NCBI GenBank assembly: GCA_964389305.1
Contig: CAYMEK010000009.1
Coordinates: 21,687 to 85,686, forward strand
Origin: CAYMEK01 sp964389305
GTDB lineage: Bacteria; Spirochaetota; Spirochaetia; SZUA-6; DRHE01
DNA: 64,000 bases
Direction of reading: 5' to 3'
The translations under genes were made by a program, and so were the position numbers. Under the pieces are notes generated by a model. That model searched no databases and was not told where the DNA came from. It saw only the letters and a program-made list of their open reading frames with translations. This document shows, piece after piece, positions 1 through 7,861 of this stretch (its first letter is position 1; the number at the start of each line of letters is the position of its first letter).

Positions 1-810
1 GCCGAACTTCCGTGACAGCTCATTGTCCGGAATTAGCCCCACAGCGAGCAGAATCGTGTCGCACTCCAGGTCGAAACTTCTGGCCGGGTCCGGTCTTCCA
101 TCCTCCAGCGGGGTTATCTGCACCCCGGTCACCCTGTCCCGTCCCCGGATCGCCGATATGGTATGGGAAAGATACAGCGGGATGCCGAAGTCATTCAGGC
201 ACTGCACGATGTTCCGGGTCAATCCCGACGGGTAGCTGCGGATCTCGAAGACTCCCAGAACCTCCACACCGACCCAGGTCAGCCGCCGCGCCATGATCAG
301 CCCGATGTCTCCGGAGCCCAGGATCACCGCTTTCCTGCCGGGAATGTAGCCGTCGATATTGATCAGCCTCTGGACCAGCCCGGCAGTGAAGATGCCCGAA
401 GGCCGGGTACCGGGGATGCCGATATTACCCCGGTTACGCTCCCGGCAGCCCATGGCCAGCACGATCGCCCGGGCGGCAATCTTCATCATTCCATCCTGCC
501 TGGAGCAGGTGTAGACTGTGTGCTCCTGTCCCGGGGAAACCTGCAGAGCCGTGGTATTCAGGTGCACGTCGAGGCCAGCCAGCGTCCCGATCTCATCGAT
601 GAATCGCTCGGCGTACTCCGGTCCGCTCAGATCTTCCTTGAACCTCTGAAGACCGAAGCCGTTGTGGATGCACTGGTTCAAGATCCCCCCCAGCGCGTTT
701 TCCCGTTCCACCACGGCCACCCTGCAACCCTCCCGGGCGATCCGGCCGGCCGCAGCCAGACCGGCCGCTCCGCCGCCGAAGACCACCGCATCGTAGCGCC
801 TTTCTTTCAC
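1..810 (-). CDS. GlpB-like FAD/NAD-dependent oxidoreductase (3' end beyond window)
   Basis: The first 270 codons of a flavoprotein run off the left edge. The start is GTG at 810, forming a GTGA overlap with the stop of the upstream gene, with GGAGG about 8 nt before it. Near the N-terminus is a dinucleotide-binding turn GGGAAGLAAA, followed by GGILNQCIHNGFGL, a hallmark of the small flavoproteins encoded beside GlpA-like dehydrogenases. A second nucleotide-binding turn, GSGDIGLIM, lies mid-protein. This points to a two-dinucleotide-binding oxidoreductase that passes electrons from the neighbouring glycerol-3-phosphate dehydrogenase-like subunit. The family and pairing are well known; the electron acceptor is not visible here. 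Confidence 0.88.
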   Translation of the reverse strand, partial: MKERRYDAVVFGGGAAGLAAAGRIAREGCRVAVVERENALGGILNQCIHNGFGLQRFKEDLSGPEYAERFIDEIGTLAGLDVHLNTTALQVSPGQEHTVYTCSRQDGMMKIAARAIVLAMGCRERNRGNIGIPGTRPSGIFTAGLVQRLINIDGYIPGRKAVILGSGDIGLIMARRLTWVGVEVLGVFEIRSYPSGLTRNIVQCLNDFGIPLYLSHTISAIRGRDRVTGVQITPLEDGRPDPARSFDLECDTILLAVGLIPDNELSRKFG

Positions 811-2300
811 TGCCCGGCCTCCGGCGCCGCGGCAGCGGCGCCGCGGGCTTTCTGCAGTGGCAGCTCCCCCACACTGCAGCGGACCAGGGAACTGGCACCG
901 CCCCGCTTGCTGATCTGCTCGATGGATATCCCCGTCTCCCGCTCCAGGATCTTCATGATCTTGTAGCTGCAGAACCCACCCTGACAGCGGCCCATCTGGG
1001 CCCGAGTGTAGAACTTGATGCCGTCCATGGTGGTATGCCCCCGTCGAATGGCGGCCACGATCTCCGCTTCGGATACCGATTCGCAGCGGCAGACAATCTC
1101 CCCGTAGGCGGGATCGCGGCGCATCAGGGTGTCGGCCTCCTTCACGGACAGCTCCCGCAGCCGGGGAACATCCTCGATGAACGGATCGTAGTCTGCACGC
1201 TCGGTGAGGGTGAGCCCTGCTTTTTTCAACAGGTCCTTCACGAACTCCCCGATGGCCGGGGCGGCGGTCAATCCGGGGGACTGGATCCCGGCGACCTGGA
1301 TCAGGGCCGGTTGTTTCCTGGAGACAGCAATGTAGAAATCACCCCCTTTCATGGCCGGCCGCAGCCCCGCGAAAGAGGTGATGATGTCCCTCTCGGAAAT
1401 TGCGGGGACCAATCGGCGGGCTGCGCTGAAGATCGTGGTAAACTGCTCTTTGGTGGTGGCGAGGTCCTCCTTGTCCTCCTGCTCGATCGCCGTGGGGCCC
1501 ACCATGCACGTTCCTTCCACGGTGGGTATTACCAGGATTCCCTTGGAGACGGCGCTGGGAACCGGGAAGATCACCTTGCCGGGCAGCCCCGCGGCGTTTC
1601 GGTCCAGCAGAAACTCCTCCCCCTTGCGGGGCAGGATACGGAAACGCTCGGCGGAGAAAATACGGGACACTTCGTCGGCGTACAGGCCGGCGGCATTCAC
1701 AATGTAGCGGGCTCTCAGTCTCTCGCCTCGAGCGGCATGAACGACGAAATGGCCGCTGTTCTTCTCAGCCCGGGTCACCTGGAACCCTGTACGTAGCTCC
1801 ACCCCGTTTTTCTGGGCCGACTCGATCAGAGAGAATACCAATCGATAGGGCTCCACCACTCCCCCGGCGGGAGCGTGCAGCCCTCCCACTACGTCCGGGT
1901 TGAGCTTGGGCTCGAGGGTAAGAAGGCGGTCACGGTTGCACAGCTCCAAACCGATCACGTTGTTCTCGACGCCCTGCGCGTACAGCTTCTCCAGGCTCTT
2001 CATTTCCTCCAGGGTAAGGGCCACGACCAGGATGCCGCAGCGCTTGAAGGGGAAGTGCAGCTCTTTCTGCAGCCGGCCGTACATGATGTTCCCCGTGGCC
2101 TCCAGGCGCGCCTTCAGGGTGGAGAGGGGGTGGTGGAACCCGCCGTGGATGATGCCGGAATTGGCTTTGGAGACTCCGAAGGATATATCGCTTTCCTTCT
2201 CCAACAGCACGGTGCTGCAGGTATATGCCGAGAGCCGGCGGGCAATCGAAGCGCCTGTCACCCCGGCCCCTACAATGGCTACATCGTAGAGGTCTCTCAT
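807..2300 (-). CDS. GlpA-like FAD-dependent glycerol-3-phosphate dehydrogenase with C-terminal Fe-S domain
   Basis: A 497-aa flavoprotein of the DAO/GlpA family. The N-terminal FAD-binding turn is VAIVGAGVTGASIARRLS (about residues 7-24). The DAO fold runs to about residue 370. A BFD-like [2Fe-2S] domain follows, with CRC near residue 410 and CQGGFC near residue 445. This domain order is typical of GlpA-type anaerobic dehydrogenases that work with a second flavoprotein. It overlaps the HAD gene by 4 bp upstream and the GlpB-like gene by 4 bp downstream, so the three are translationally coupled. Glycerol 3-phosphate is the likely substrate by family, but other 2-hydroxyacids are possible. The C-terminal tail is Ala-rich and probably not conserved. 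Confidence 0.9.
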   Translation of the reverse strand: MRDLYDVAIVGAGVTGASIARRLSAYTCSTVLLEKESDISFGVSKANSGIIHGGFHHPLSTLKARLEATGNIMYGRLQKELHFPFKRCGILVVALTLEEMKSLEKLYAQGVENNVIGLELCNRDRLLTLEPKLNPDVVGGLHAPAGGVVEPYRLVFSLIESAQKNGVELRTGFQVTRAEKNSGHFVVHAARGERLRARYIVNAAGLYADEVSRIFSAERFRILPRKGEEFLLDRNAAGLPGKVIFPVPSAVSKGILVIPTVEGTCMVGPTAIEQEDKEDLATTKEQFTTIFSAARRLVPAISERDIITSFAGLRPAMKGGDFYIAVSRKQPALIQVAGIQSPGLTAAPAIGEFVKDLLKKAGLTLTERADYDPFIEDVPRLRELSVKEADTLMRRDPAYGEIVCRCESVSEAEIVAAIRRGHTTMDGIKFYTRAQMGRCQGGFCSYKIMKILERETGISIEQISKRGGASSLVRCSVGELPLQKARGAAAAAPEAGQ

Positions 2301-3139
2301 CTTCGTCTGCCCCTCGGTTCTTCCGCCTGCCGGCGCTTTTCCAGGATGACCGCCACAGCCTGGCAGAATCCCTGGGCCCCATCCTTGTCAGCAATATAGC
2401 GTGGGGGATAGCTCAGATCGGCCAGGAAGCGCTTGATGTTGGCCACCGCAATGGTGTAATCCAGCTCTCGAAACATCGGTTCGTCGTTCGGAGAGTCGCC
2501 GATGAATATTACCTTTTCCGGTACAGGCGGGATCCCTTCGCTGCCGTGTTCCTGAAGAAAGAGCTTCAGACAGGCTACCTTGTCGAAATCCCCGTACCAG
2601 CAATTGACATGGATGCTGGAGACCTTGAAACGCGCGCCTGCTTCCGCCATGATCTCGCAAATCCTGTTCACCTCCTGTCCGCCTAGAGGGCCTGCGTCTT
2701 CACAGTAGTCGATAGCCAGGTCCGTGCTTCGAAACTCCTGATCCGCGGCTACCCGGCTTCCCGGCACCTGGCGCAGCACCTCGTCCCGGATGCGCTGCAG
2801 TCGTTCCGCCGCCTCCATGCGCTGCTGCTCGCTTACCAGATACCGCCGGTTCATCCTGCGCCGCCGTCTATCGTAGTAGAAGTAGAATGCTCCGTTTTCA
2901 CCGATGATCGCTTCCACGGGCCACATGCGGGCGATATGATCACACCAACCCGCCGGACGCCCGGTCACAGGAACGTTTTTCACCCCGCTTTCATACAGCT
3001 GCCAAAGAGCGGCGTACGAGCCGGCGGGAAGGCGTCCTTCCCAGGTGCAGGTGTCATCGATATCAAAGAAGAAGAACTCGAGGTTCCGGCACAACAGGTC
3101 AGGGATCGAAGCCAGAGGCAGCCCTCTTGGGTTCTTCAT
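2297..3139 (-). CDS. HAD-superfamily phosphatase (Cof-like)
   Basis: A 280-aa HAD hydrolase. The nucleophile motif DIDDT sits near residue 26. Motif II is in PVTGRPAGW near residue 58. The acidic motif GDSPNDEPMF near residue 222 completes the active site. The large C2-type cap between motifs II and III fits the Cof/mannosyl-3-phosphoglycerate phosphatase group acting on small sugar or polyol phosphates. The ATG has GGAG about 9 nt upstream. It ends in an ATGA overlap with the GlpA-like gene, which suggests a role in glycerol-phosphate metabolism. That role is inference; the substrate cannot be read from sequence. Confidence 0.85.
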   Translation of the reverse strand: MKNPRGLPLASIPDLLCRNLEFFFFDIDDTCTWEGRLPAGSYAALWQLYESGVKNVPVTGRPAGWCDHIARMWPVEAIIGENGAFYFYYDRRRRRMNRRYLVSEQQRMEAAERLQRIRDEVLRQVPGSRVAADQEFRSTDLAIDYCEDAGPLGGQEVNRICEIMAEAGARFKVSSIHVNCWYGDFDKVACLKLFLQEHGSEGIPPVPEKVIFIGDSPNDEPMFRELDYTIAVANIKRFLADLSYPPRYIADKDGAQGFCQAVAVILEKRRQAEEPRGRRR

Positions 3140-3201
3140 CTATCTTTGCTCCAGCAGCGTTCTTTGAAGATGCGCTTCCTGAGAAAAACAGTAATCGTTC
3201 A

Positions 3202-3230
3202 TTTTTATTAATTTATTCCTATAATTACAA
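3202..3230 (-). promoter_or_regulatory. Candidate sigma70 promoter for the HAD-GlpA-GlpB operon
   Basis: On the minus strand TTGTAA (3230-3225) is separated by 17 nt from TAAAAA (3207-3202), about 65 nt upstream of the HAD start codon. The 3140-3404 gap between the divergent HAD and feoB genes is strongly AT-rich, in contrast to its GC-rich flanks. It also holds plus-strand TATAAT (3220-3225) and TATACT (3265-3270) elements that could serve feoB. No clear Fur or DtxR box was recognised. Confidence 0.35.
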
Positions 3231-3404
3231 TGCTTATAAGGAATATTTCAGTTTTTCTCATGTGTATACTTGACTAATTTAATAATATTTGAGACCCTAG
3301 TTGAGATTTGTTGTCGAGCTTCACTTTGTCAGAGCAGGAACCGCGAAATCAAAGTTGGAAAACCATGCCGCTGTACAAACCTCGAGCAGGTAGGAGGACT
3401 AGCG

Positions 3405-5411
3405 ATGCATGACTGCTCCGGCGGAACAGCCGCCGTGGCGGAAGGGAAACCAGACGTCTCAGCTCAGGACCGACATGTCGACAGAGCAGCCATCGCCCTG
3501 GTCGGCCCCCCGAATGTGGGCAAGAGCGCCTTGTTTAACGCCCTTACCGGCGTCTATGTGACCGTTTCCAACTATCCGGGCACTACCGTGGAAATCTACC
3601 GCGGCCGCTGCCGGGCTACAGGGGCAGAGGTAGTCGATACTCCCGGGATGTACACGCTGCTGCCCATCACCGAAGAGGAGCGGGTAGCCCGGTCGGTGCT
3701 GTTCAGGGAGCGGCCAGGGGCCATGGTCCAGGTGGTGGACGCCAAGAATCTGGAGCGTATGCTCCCCTTCACCCTGCAGCTGGCCGAAGTCGGATTGCCC
3801 ATGGTGGTGGCGGTCAACATGATCGACGAAGCCGAGCGGCTCGGTCTTGTGCTCGACCTCCGGCTCCTCGAACAGGAGCTGGGGATACCGGTCACGGCCA
3901 CGGCCGCCATCTCCGGACGTGGAGTGCGGGAGCTTCTACAGCGCCTCGAAGAGGCGGCCGGCGCCAGGCCGGCTCCGGTCCGCTATGATGCTGAGGTGGA
4001 GCGCGCACTCGAAGAAATGGAGGGGCTGCTGCGGGGACCGTATACCCTCTCCCTCCGGGCCTTGGCCCTGCTGCTGCTTCAGGGCGACCGGGAGATCGAG
4101 GCTACGGTGAAAGAGCGGGATCCGCAGTCCTGCGAGCGGCTGGCCGAGATCTCTCACAGCCTGAAAACGGGGAAGGCCTGCGACAACGTCTACAGGATCA
4201 ACCTCCAGCGCCAGACAGAAGCACGGCGCCTTGTCCGCCGCCTGGTGCGGCCGTCCGAGCGGAAAGGGCCCGGAGCGGCGGAGCGGCTGTCGCGCCTTAC
4301 GATCAACCCCCTGACCGGATTCCCTATCCTGCTGGCCATCCTGTACTTCGGGCTGTACCGCTTCGTCGGAGTATTCGGTGCGGGGACAGTGGTGGACTTT
4401 CTGGAGTCGCAGGTGTTCGAACAGTGGATCAATCCCTTTGCAGTCAGGCTTTTTCAGCGACTGGTCCCCTGGGCCGTGCTTCGCGACCTGTTCGTGGGTG
4501 AGTTCGGCCTGATCACCATGGGTCTGCGCTACTCGCTGGCTATCATCCTGCCCATCGTGGGTACCTTTTTCCTGGCCTTTTCGATTCTGGAGGACAGCGG
4601 CTACTTTCCCCGCCTGGCTCTGCTGGTGGACCGGCTTTTCAAGCGCCTGGGCCTCAACGGCCGGGCGGTCATCCCGATCGTGCTGGGCTTCGGCTGCGAC
4701 ACCATGGCCACAATCGTGACCCGTACGCTAGAAACCAGACGCGAACGGATTATCGCCACCCTGCTGCTGGCCCTGTCGATTCCCTGTTCGGCCCAGCTCG
4801 GGGTGATGCTGGCCGTTCTCTCGGCCTACCCGGCAGGGCTGTTGCTGTGGGCCGCCGTGCTCGTCAGCGTTTTTCTCCTGGTCGGCCTGCTCGGCTCCAA
4901 ACTGCTGCCCGGACAGCGCCCGAGCTTCTACATGGAGCTGCCCCCCCTCCGGCTGCCCAGACTGAGCAATGTTCTGGTCAAGACCTACTCCCGCATGCAG
5001 TGGTACCTGCTGGAGGTCATCCCCCTGTTCCTGGCTGCCAGCGTCGTGCTCTGGGCCGGAGAGGCCACGGGCCTGTTCGGGGTACTGGAGCGGGCGCTCC
5101 AGCCGGCAGTGTCCTGGTTGGGACTGCCGGCCGCGGCGGCCAGGGTGTTCCTCTTTGGATTCTTCAGACGGGACTACGGAGCGGCGGGCCTGTACGACCT
5201 GCAGGCCGCGGGCCTGCTGAGCCGCGGCCAGCTTGTAGTGGCGGCGGTGACCCTCACCCTGTTTATTCCCTGCGTAGCCCAGCTTGGCGTAATGATCAGG
5301 GAGAGAGGCTGGAAAACCGCCGCCGGAATCACGGCTTTCGTCGTGCCCTTTGCCTTCGCCGTGGGCTACGCGGTACGCTGGCTGGCCTGGCTTCTGGGAG
5401 TGCGATCTTGA
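3405..5411 (+). CDS. feoB: Ferrous iron transporter FeoB
   Basis: A 668-aa inner-membrane Fe(II) transporter. The N-terminal G domain has G1 GPPNVGKSALFNAL (about residues 34-47), G2 NYPGTTVE, G3 DTPGMY and G4 NMID. After a helical spacer comes the polytopic region with the conserved GFGCDT and PCSAQLGVML / PCVAQLGVM gate repeats. The ATG at 3405 is preferred over an in-frame upstream ATG at 3270 because AGGAGG lies at 3392-3397 and FeoB homology begins soon after. The stop overlaps the TTG of the next small gene (TTGA). The length fits compact FeoB proteins; no FeoA or FeoC domain is fused to it. Confidence 0.95.
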   Translation: MHDCSGGTAAVAEGKPDVSAQDRHVDRAAIALVGPPNVGKSALFNALTGVYVTVSNYPGTTVEIYRGRCRATGAEVVDTPGMYTLLPITEEERVARSVLFRERPGAMVQVVDAKNLERMLPFTLQLAEVGLPMVVAVNMIDEAERLGLVLDLRLLEQELGIPVTATAAISGRGVRELLQRLEEAAGARPAPVRYDAEVERALEEMEGLLRGPYTLSLRALALLLLQGDREIEATVKERDPQSCERLAEISHSLKTGKACDNVYRINLQRQTEARRLVRRLVRPSERKGPGAAERLSRLTINPLTGFPILLAILYFGLYRFVGVFGAGTVVDFLESQVFEQWINPFAVRLFQRLVPWAVLRDLFVGEFGLITMGLRYSLAIILPIVGTFFLAFSILEDSGYFPRLALLVDRLFKRLGLNGRAVIPIVLGFGCDTMATIVTRTLETRRERIIATLLLALSIPCSAQLGVMLAVLSAYPAGLLLWAAVLVSVFLLVGLLGSKLLPGQRPSFYMELPPLRLPRLSNVLVKTYSRMQWYLLEVIPLFLAASVVLWAGEATGLFGVLERALQPAVSWLGLPAAAARVFLFGFFRRDYGAAGLYDLQAAGLLSRGQLVVAAVTLTLFIPCVAQLGVMIRERGWKTAAGITAFVVPFAFAVGYAVRWLAWLLGVRS

Positions 5412-5632
5412 CCTGTTCTTTCTGCGGCCTGGAGTTCCGAATCGAGGAAAGCCGATCTGCCTGCGCTTCCTGTCCGCTGGGGCTGCCCTGGCAACGGGTA
5501 CAGGGCTGCGGGAACGTCCGTTGTCCGCGCTGCGGCTACGAAAACCCGCTGGAGCCTACCTGGCTGCGAGCCTGGCGTTCCAGGAGCACTGACAGGCACC
5601 GCCGGGTCAAGATAGGAGGCCGGAGGGCATGA
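5408..5632 (+). CDS. Small zinc-ribbon protein of the feo operon
   Basis: A 74-aa protein that starts at TTG within a 4-bp overlap with the feoB stop and ends in an ATGA overlap with feoA. It has an N-terminal CSFC pair, a second pair in SACASCP and a CPRCGYENP knuckle near residue 40, so six or more Cys are arranged as a zinc-ribbon or Fe-S-like site. Short proteins of this type (CxxCG...CxxCP...CPxCGYE) are known beside feoA/feoB in several anaerobic lineages. They may play a FeoC-like accessory or sensing part, but their function is unproven. The last 25 residues are Arg-rich. Confidence rests on the tight overlaps and Cys spacing. Confidence 0.8.
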   Translation: MTCSFCGLEFRIEESRSACASCPLGLPWQRVQGCGNVRCPRCGYENPLEPTWLRAWRSRSTDRHRRVKIGGRRA

Positions 5633-5889
5633 AGACGGACACCCACCTCACGCCCGGCGATCTCCGCCTGGTCGCCTCCGTGGCAGATCTGAAGGTTGGG
5701 CAGAAGGGCAGCATAGCTTATCTTCACAGCCATGACCAAAGCAGGACTCAGAAACTGATGGCCATGGGTGTCTGTCCCGGGGCCTCGTTGCACCTGCTTC
5801 AACGCCGGCCTTCGTTTGTATTCCAGATCGGACATTCTCAATTCGCCGTGGACGAAGAGCTGGCTCGCGGTATCTATATCCGCCTGTGA
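5629..5889 (+). CDS. feoA: FeoA-domain protein
   Basis: An 86-aa SH3-like FeoA protein with the core pattern SVADLKVGQKGSIAYL, QKLMAMGVCPGASL and a C-terminal AVDEELARGIYIRL. FeoA is a small cytosolic partner thought to bind FeoB and modulate transport. The ATG overlaps the stop of the zinc-ribbon gene (ATGA), with GGAGG upstream. The operon order feoB - zinc ribbon - feoA is inverted compared with the enterobacterial feoABC. A short GC hairpin (5904-5909 with 5916-5921) follows the stop without a U-tract. Confidence 0.92.
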   Translation: MKTDTHLTPGDLRLVASVADLKVGQKGSIAYLHSHDQSRTQKLMAMGVCPGASLHLLQRRPSFVFQIGHSQFAVDEELARGIYIRL

Positions 5890-6061
5890 GGGCTGCGGCG
5901 GTTGCGGCCGGGCAAGGCCGCGGACGCGGTCAGAGCAACCTCCGTACTACGCCGCGGGAGAACGGCAGCCTCGGAAGGCGGGGATCGCTGTTGAAAAACT
6001 GGCGCCGGAGTGTTAAGAATTAGTGTACTCCAACGCCTATGTGCCGATACATGGGAGGGGA

Positions 6062-6982
6062 ATGAGTAAGACACTGCTTGATGCCTGCGAGATCCTGCTT
6101 GGGCCGCAAGCCAAGAAGGACGCGCAGGCTCTGCTGCCTCGACTGAACGCCACGGTGATCAAGCGGGCTTTCCGCAGGCTCGCACTGCTTACCCATCCCG
6201 ATGTTGCGCCGGACTGCTCCGCGGCGCCCGGGACGGGAGGCACCTCTCGTTTCATCGAAGCATTCTGGGCCTACGAGCAGCTGCTCGAGTTCCTTCAGAC
6301 CCGGCGCGGGGCGAGCCGGCCGGCTGCTGCTCGCCGGAGATCGAGGAGGGCGGCCGGGTCTCCGACCGGCAGGCATCCGCCTCGGGAAGGCCGCCGTTAC
6401 TCCCGCAGCCGCGCGCAAGCTACTTCCAGGCAGCGCTCCGGCAGCCGGGTCCACACAGCCTCCAAGGCGCAAGGTTACGGCGGCAGGGGCGGCATCAGGA
6501 ATAAACGGCGCAAGGGCGCGGCTTGGTTCAACGCTCAATCAGCCTGGCAGACGAGGGACAATGGAAACAAGAGGGAAGAGCTGTACTACCGGGGACCTTT
6601 GCCGCGACGGTCTCTACGCTTCGCCGAGTTTCTTTATTATTCGGGCGCCATTTCCTGGCGCAGCCTGATCGGCGCCATTCTATGGCAGCGGCTGGGCCGG
6701 CCCCGGTTCGGAGAAATCGCCTTCGAAGTCCGGGCCATCAGCGGCGAGGAGCTGCGCCGCCTCCTGCAGTCCAAACGGCGGGATGAATGCATCGGCGAAA
6801 CGGCTTCGCGGCTGCGTCTGCTGACCGCCGAGGCGGTCAATGAGATTCTTCGCTGCCAGCGCGCCCGCCAGAGGCTGATCGGAATGTATTTCATCGAAAC
6901 GCAGCAGATGACCCACCAACAGCTCGCCAAGCTGCTGATGGCTTTCTTCCGCCACAACGTCCGCTACGAGCGCAGCGCCTGA
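6062..6982 (+). CDS. J-domain-containing protein of unknown role
   Basis: A 306-aa protein. A divergent N-terminal J domain spans about residues 5-80, with the diagnostic HPD tripeptide at residues 45-47 (ALLTHPDVAP) preceded by a basic helix II (KRAFRRLA). An Arg/Ser/Gly-rich low-complexity linker follows (about residues 85-165). The folded C-terminal region (about residues 180-300) contains FAEFLYYSGAISWRSLIGAI and several basic helices. The J domain predicts DnaK stimulation; the C-terminal module, possibly client binding, is not recognised. ATG 6062 has GGAGG only 3 nt upstream; an in-frame GTG at 6023 is an alternative. It stands alone between feoA and deoD. Confidence 0.75.
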   Translation: MSKTLLDACEILLGPQAKKDAQALLPRLNATVIKRAFRRLALLTHPDVAPDCSAAPGTGGTSRFIEAFWAYEQLLEFLQTRRGASRPAAARRRSRRAAGSPTGRHPPREGRRYSRSRAQATSRQRSGSRVHTASKAQGYGGRGGIRNKRRKGAAWFNAQSAWQTRDNGNKREELYYRGPLPRRSLRFAEFLYYSGAISWRSLIGAILWQRLGRPRFGEIAFEVRAISGEELRRLLQSKRRDECIGETASRLRLLTAEAVNEILRCQRARQRLIGMYFIETQQMTHQQLAKLLMAFFRHNVRYERSA

Positions 6983-7097
6983 CTCCGCAGCTACCGCCAC
7001 CGTGAAGACATCCGGCAACCCGCCGCCGTCTTTACGGACCCACGGGATTGCCGTGCGGAGCTTGACATCGCTATCATTTGTCTAGAAGGAGGGAGCT

Positions 7098-7802
7098 ATG
7101 AGTATTCACATCGGCGCCGAACAGGGCGAGATAGCCGAAGCGGTCCTGCTTCCAGGCGATCCCCTGCGAGCCCGGCACGTGGCCGAAACCTATCTGGATA
7201 ACCCGGTGTGCTACAGCCAGGTGCGGGGCATGCTCGGGTTCACGGGGAGCTACCAGGGTAAAAAGGTCTCCGTACAGGGTACCGGCATGGGCGTACCGTC
7301 GATCTCGATCTACGTTCACGAGCTGATCGCCGAGTACGGGGCCAGGCGTCTGATCCGCATCGGTACCTGCGGCGCCCTGCGGCGGGAGTTGAAGCTGGGT
7401 AACCTGATTCTCGCCCAGGCGGCCTCGACCGATTCGGCGGTAAACCGTATCCGCTTCGGGGGCTGCGACTTCGCCCCGGCGGCCGATTTCGAGCTGCTGC
7501 TTGGAGCCTACGAATCCGCCCGGAAACGAGGAGTACCCGTGCAGGTGGGTACGGTGCTGACCAGCGATACCTTTTACTCCGACGACCCGGAGTCCTGGAA
7601 ACTCTGGGCCCGCTACCAGGTGCTGGCCGTCGAAATGGAAAGCGCCGCCCTGTATACGCTGGCCGCCCGGCACGGGGTACAGGGTCTTTCGATCCTTACG
7701 GTGAGCGACAACCTGGTGAGCGGAGAAAAGGCCACCAGCGAGCAGCGCCGGCAGGGCTTCACAGCCATGATGGAGATAGCCCTCGAGGTAGCCACCGGCT
7801 GA
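7098..7802 (+). CDS. deoD: Purine-nucleoside phosphorylase DeoD
   Basis: A 234-aa hexameric-type purine nucleoside phosphorylase. The phosphate-binding VLLPGDPLRA is near residue 16. MGVPSISIYVHEL and IRIGTCGAL are near residues 65-95. The nucleoside site VEMESAALYTLA is near residue 178, and the catalytic Asp loop TVSDNL is near residue 203. It splits purine (deoxy)nucleosides with phosphate in salvage. The ATG has a strong AAGGAGGGAG at 7086-7095. It is followed on the same strand by malQ after 59 bp, so the sugar phosphate and glucan steps may be co-expressed. Confidence 0.95.
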   Translation: MSIHIGAEQGEIAEAVLLPGDPLRARHVAETYLDNPVCYSQVRGMLGFTGSYQGKKVSVQGTGMGVPSISIYVHELIAEYGARRLIRIGTCGALRRELKLGNLILAQAASTDSAVNRIRFGGCDFAPAADFELLLGAYESARKRGVPVQVGTVLTSDTFYSDDPESWKLWARYQVLAVEMESAALYTLAARHGVQGLSILTVSDNLVSGEKATSEQRRQGFTAMMEIALEVATG

Positions 7803-7861
7803 GCAGGCCGGCCGGATCGGTGAGGGCCGCATTGCCGGGGGAGGTGCGGCCGGAGGATCGG

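Noticed and set aside
163..966. 267-aa plus-strand open frame
   Set aside because: Antisense to the GlpB-like flavoprotein, whose minus-strand translation shows two nucleotide-binding motifs.
7053..7080. TTGACA before deoD as a promoter
   Set aside because: The only -10-like hexamer downstream (TAGAAG) is at about 15 nt spacing and weak, so it is not listed as a feature.
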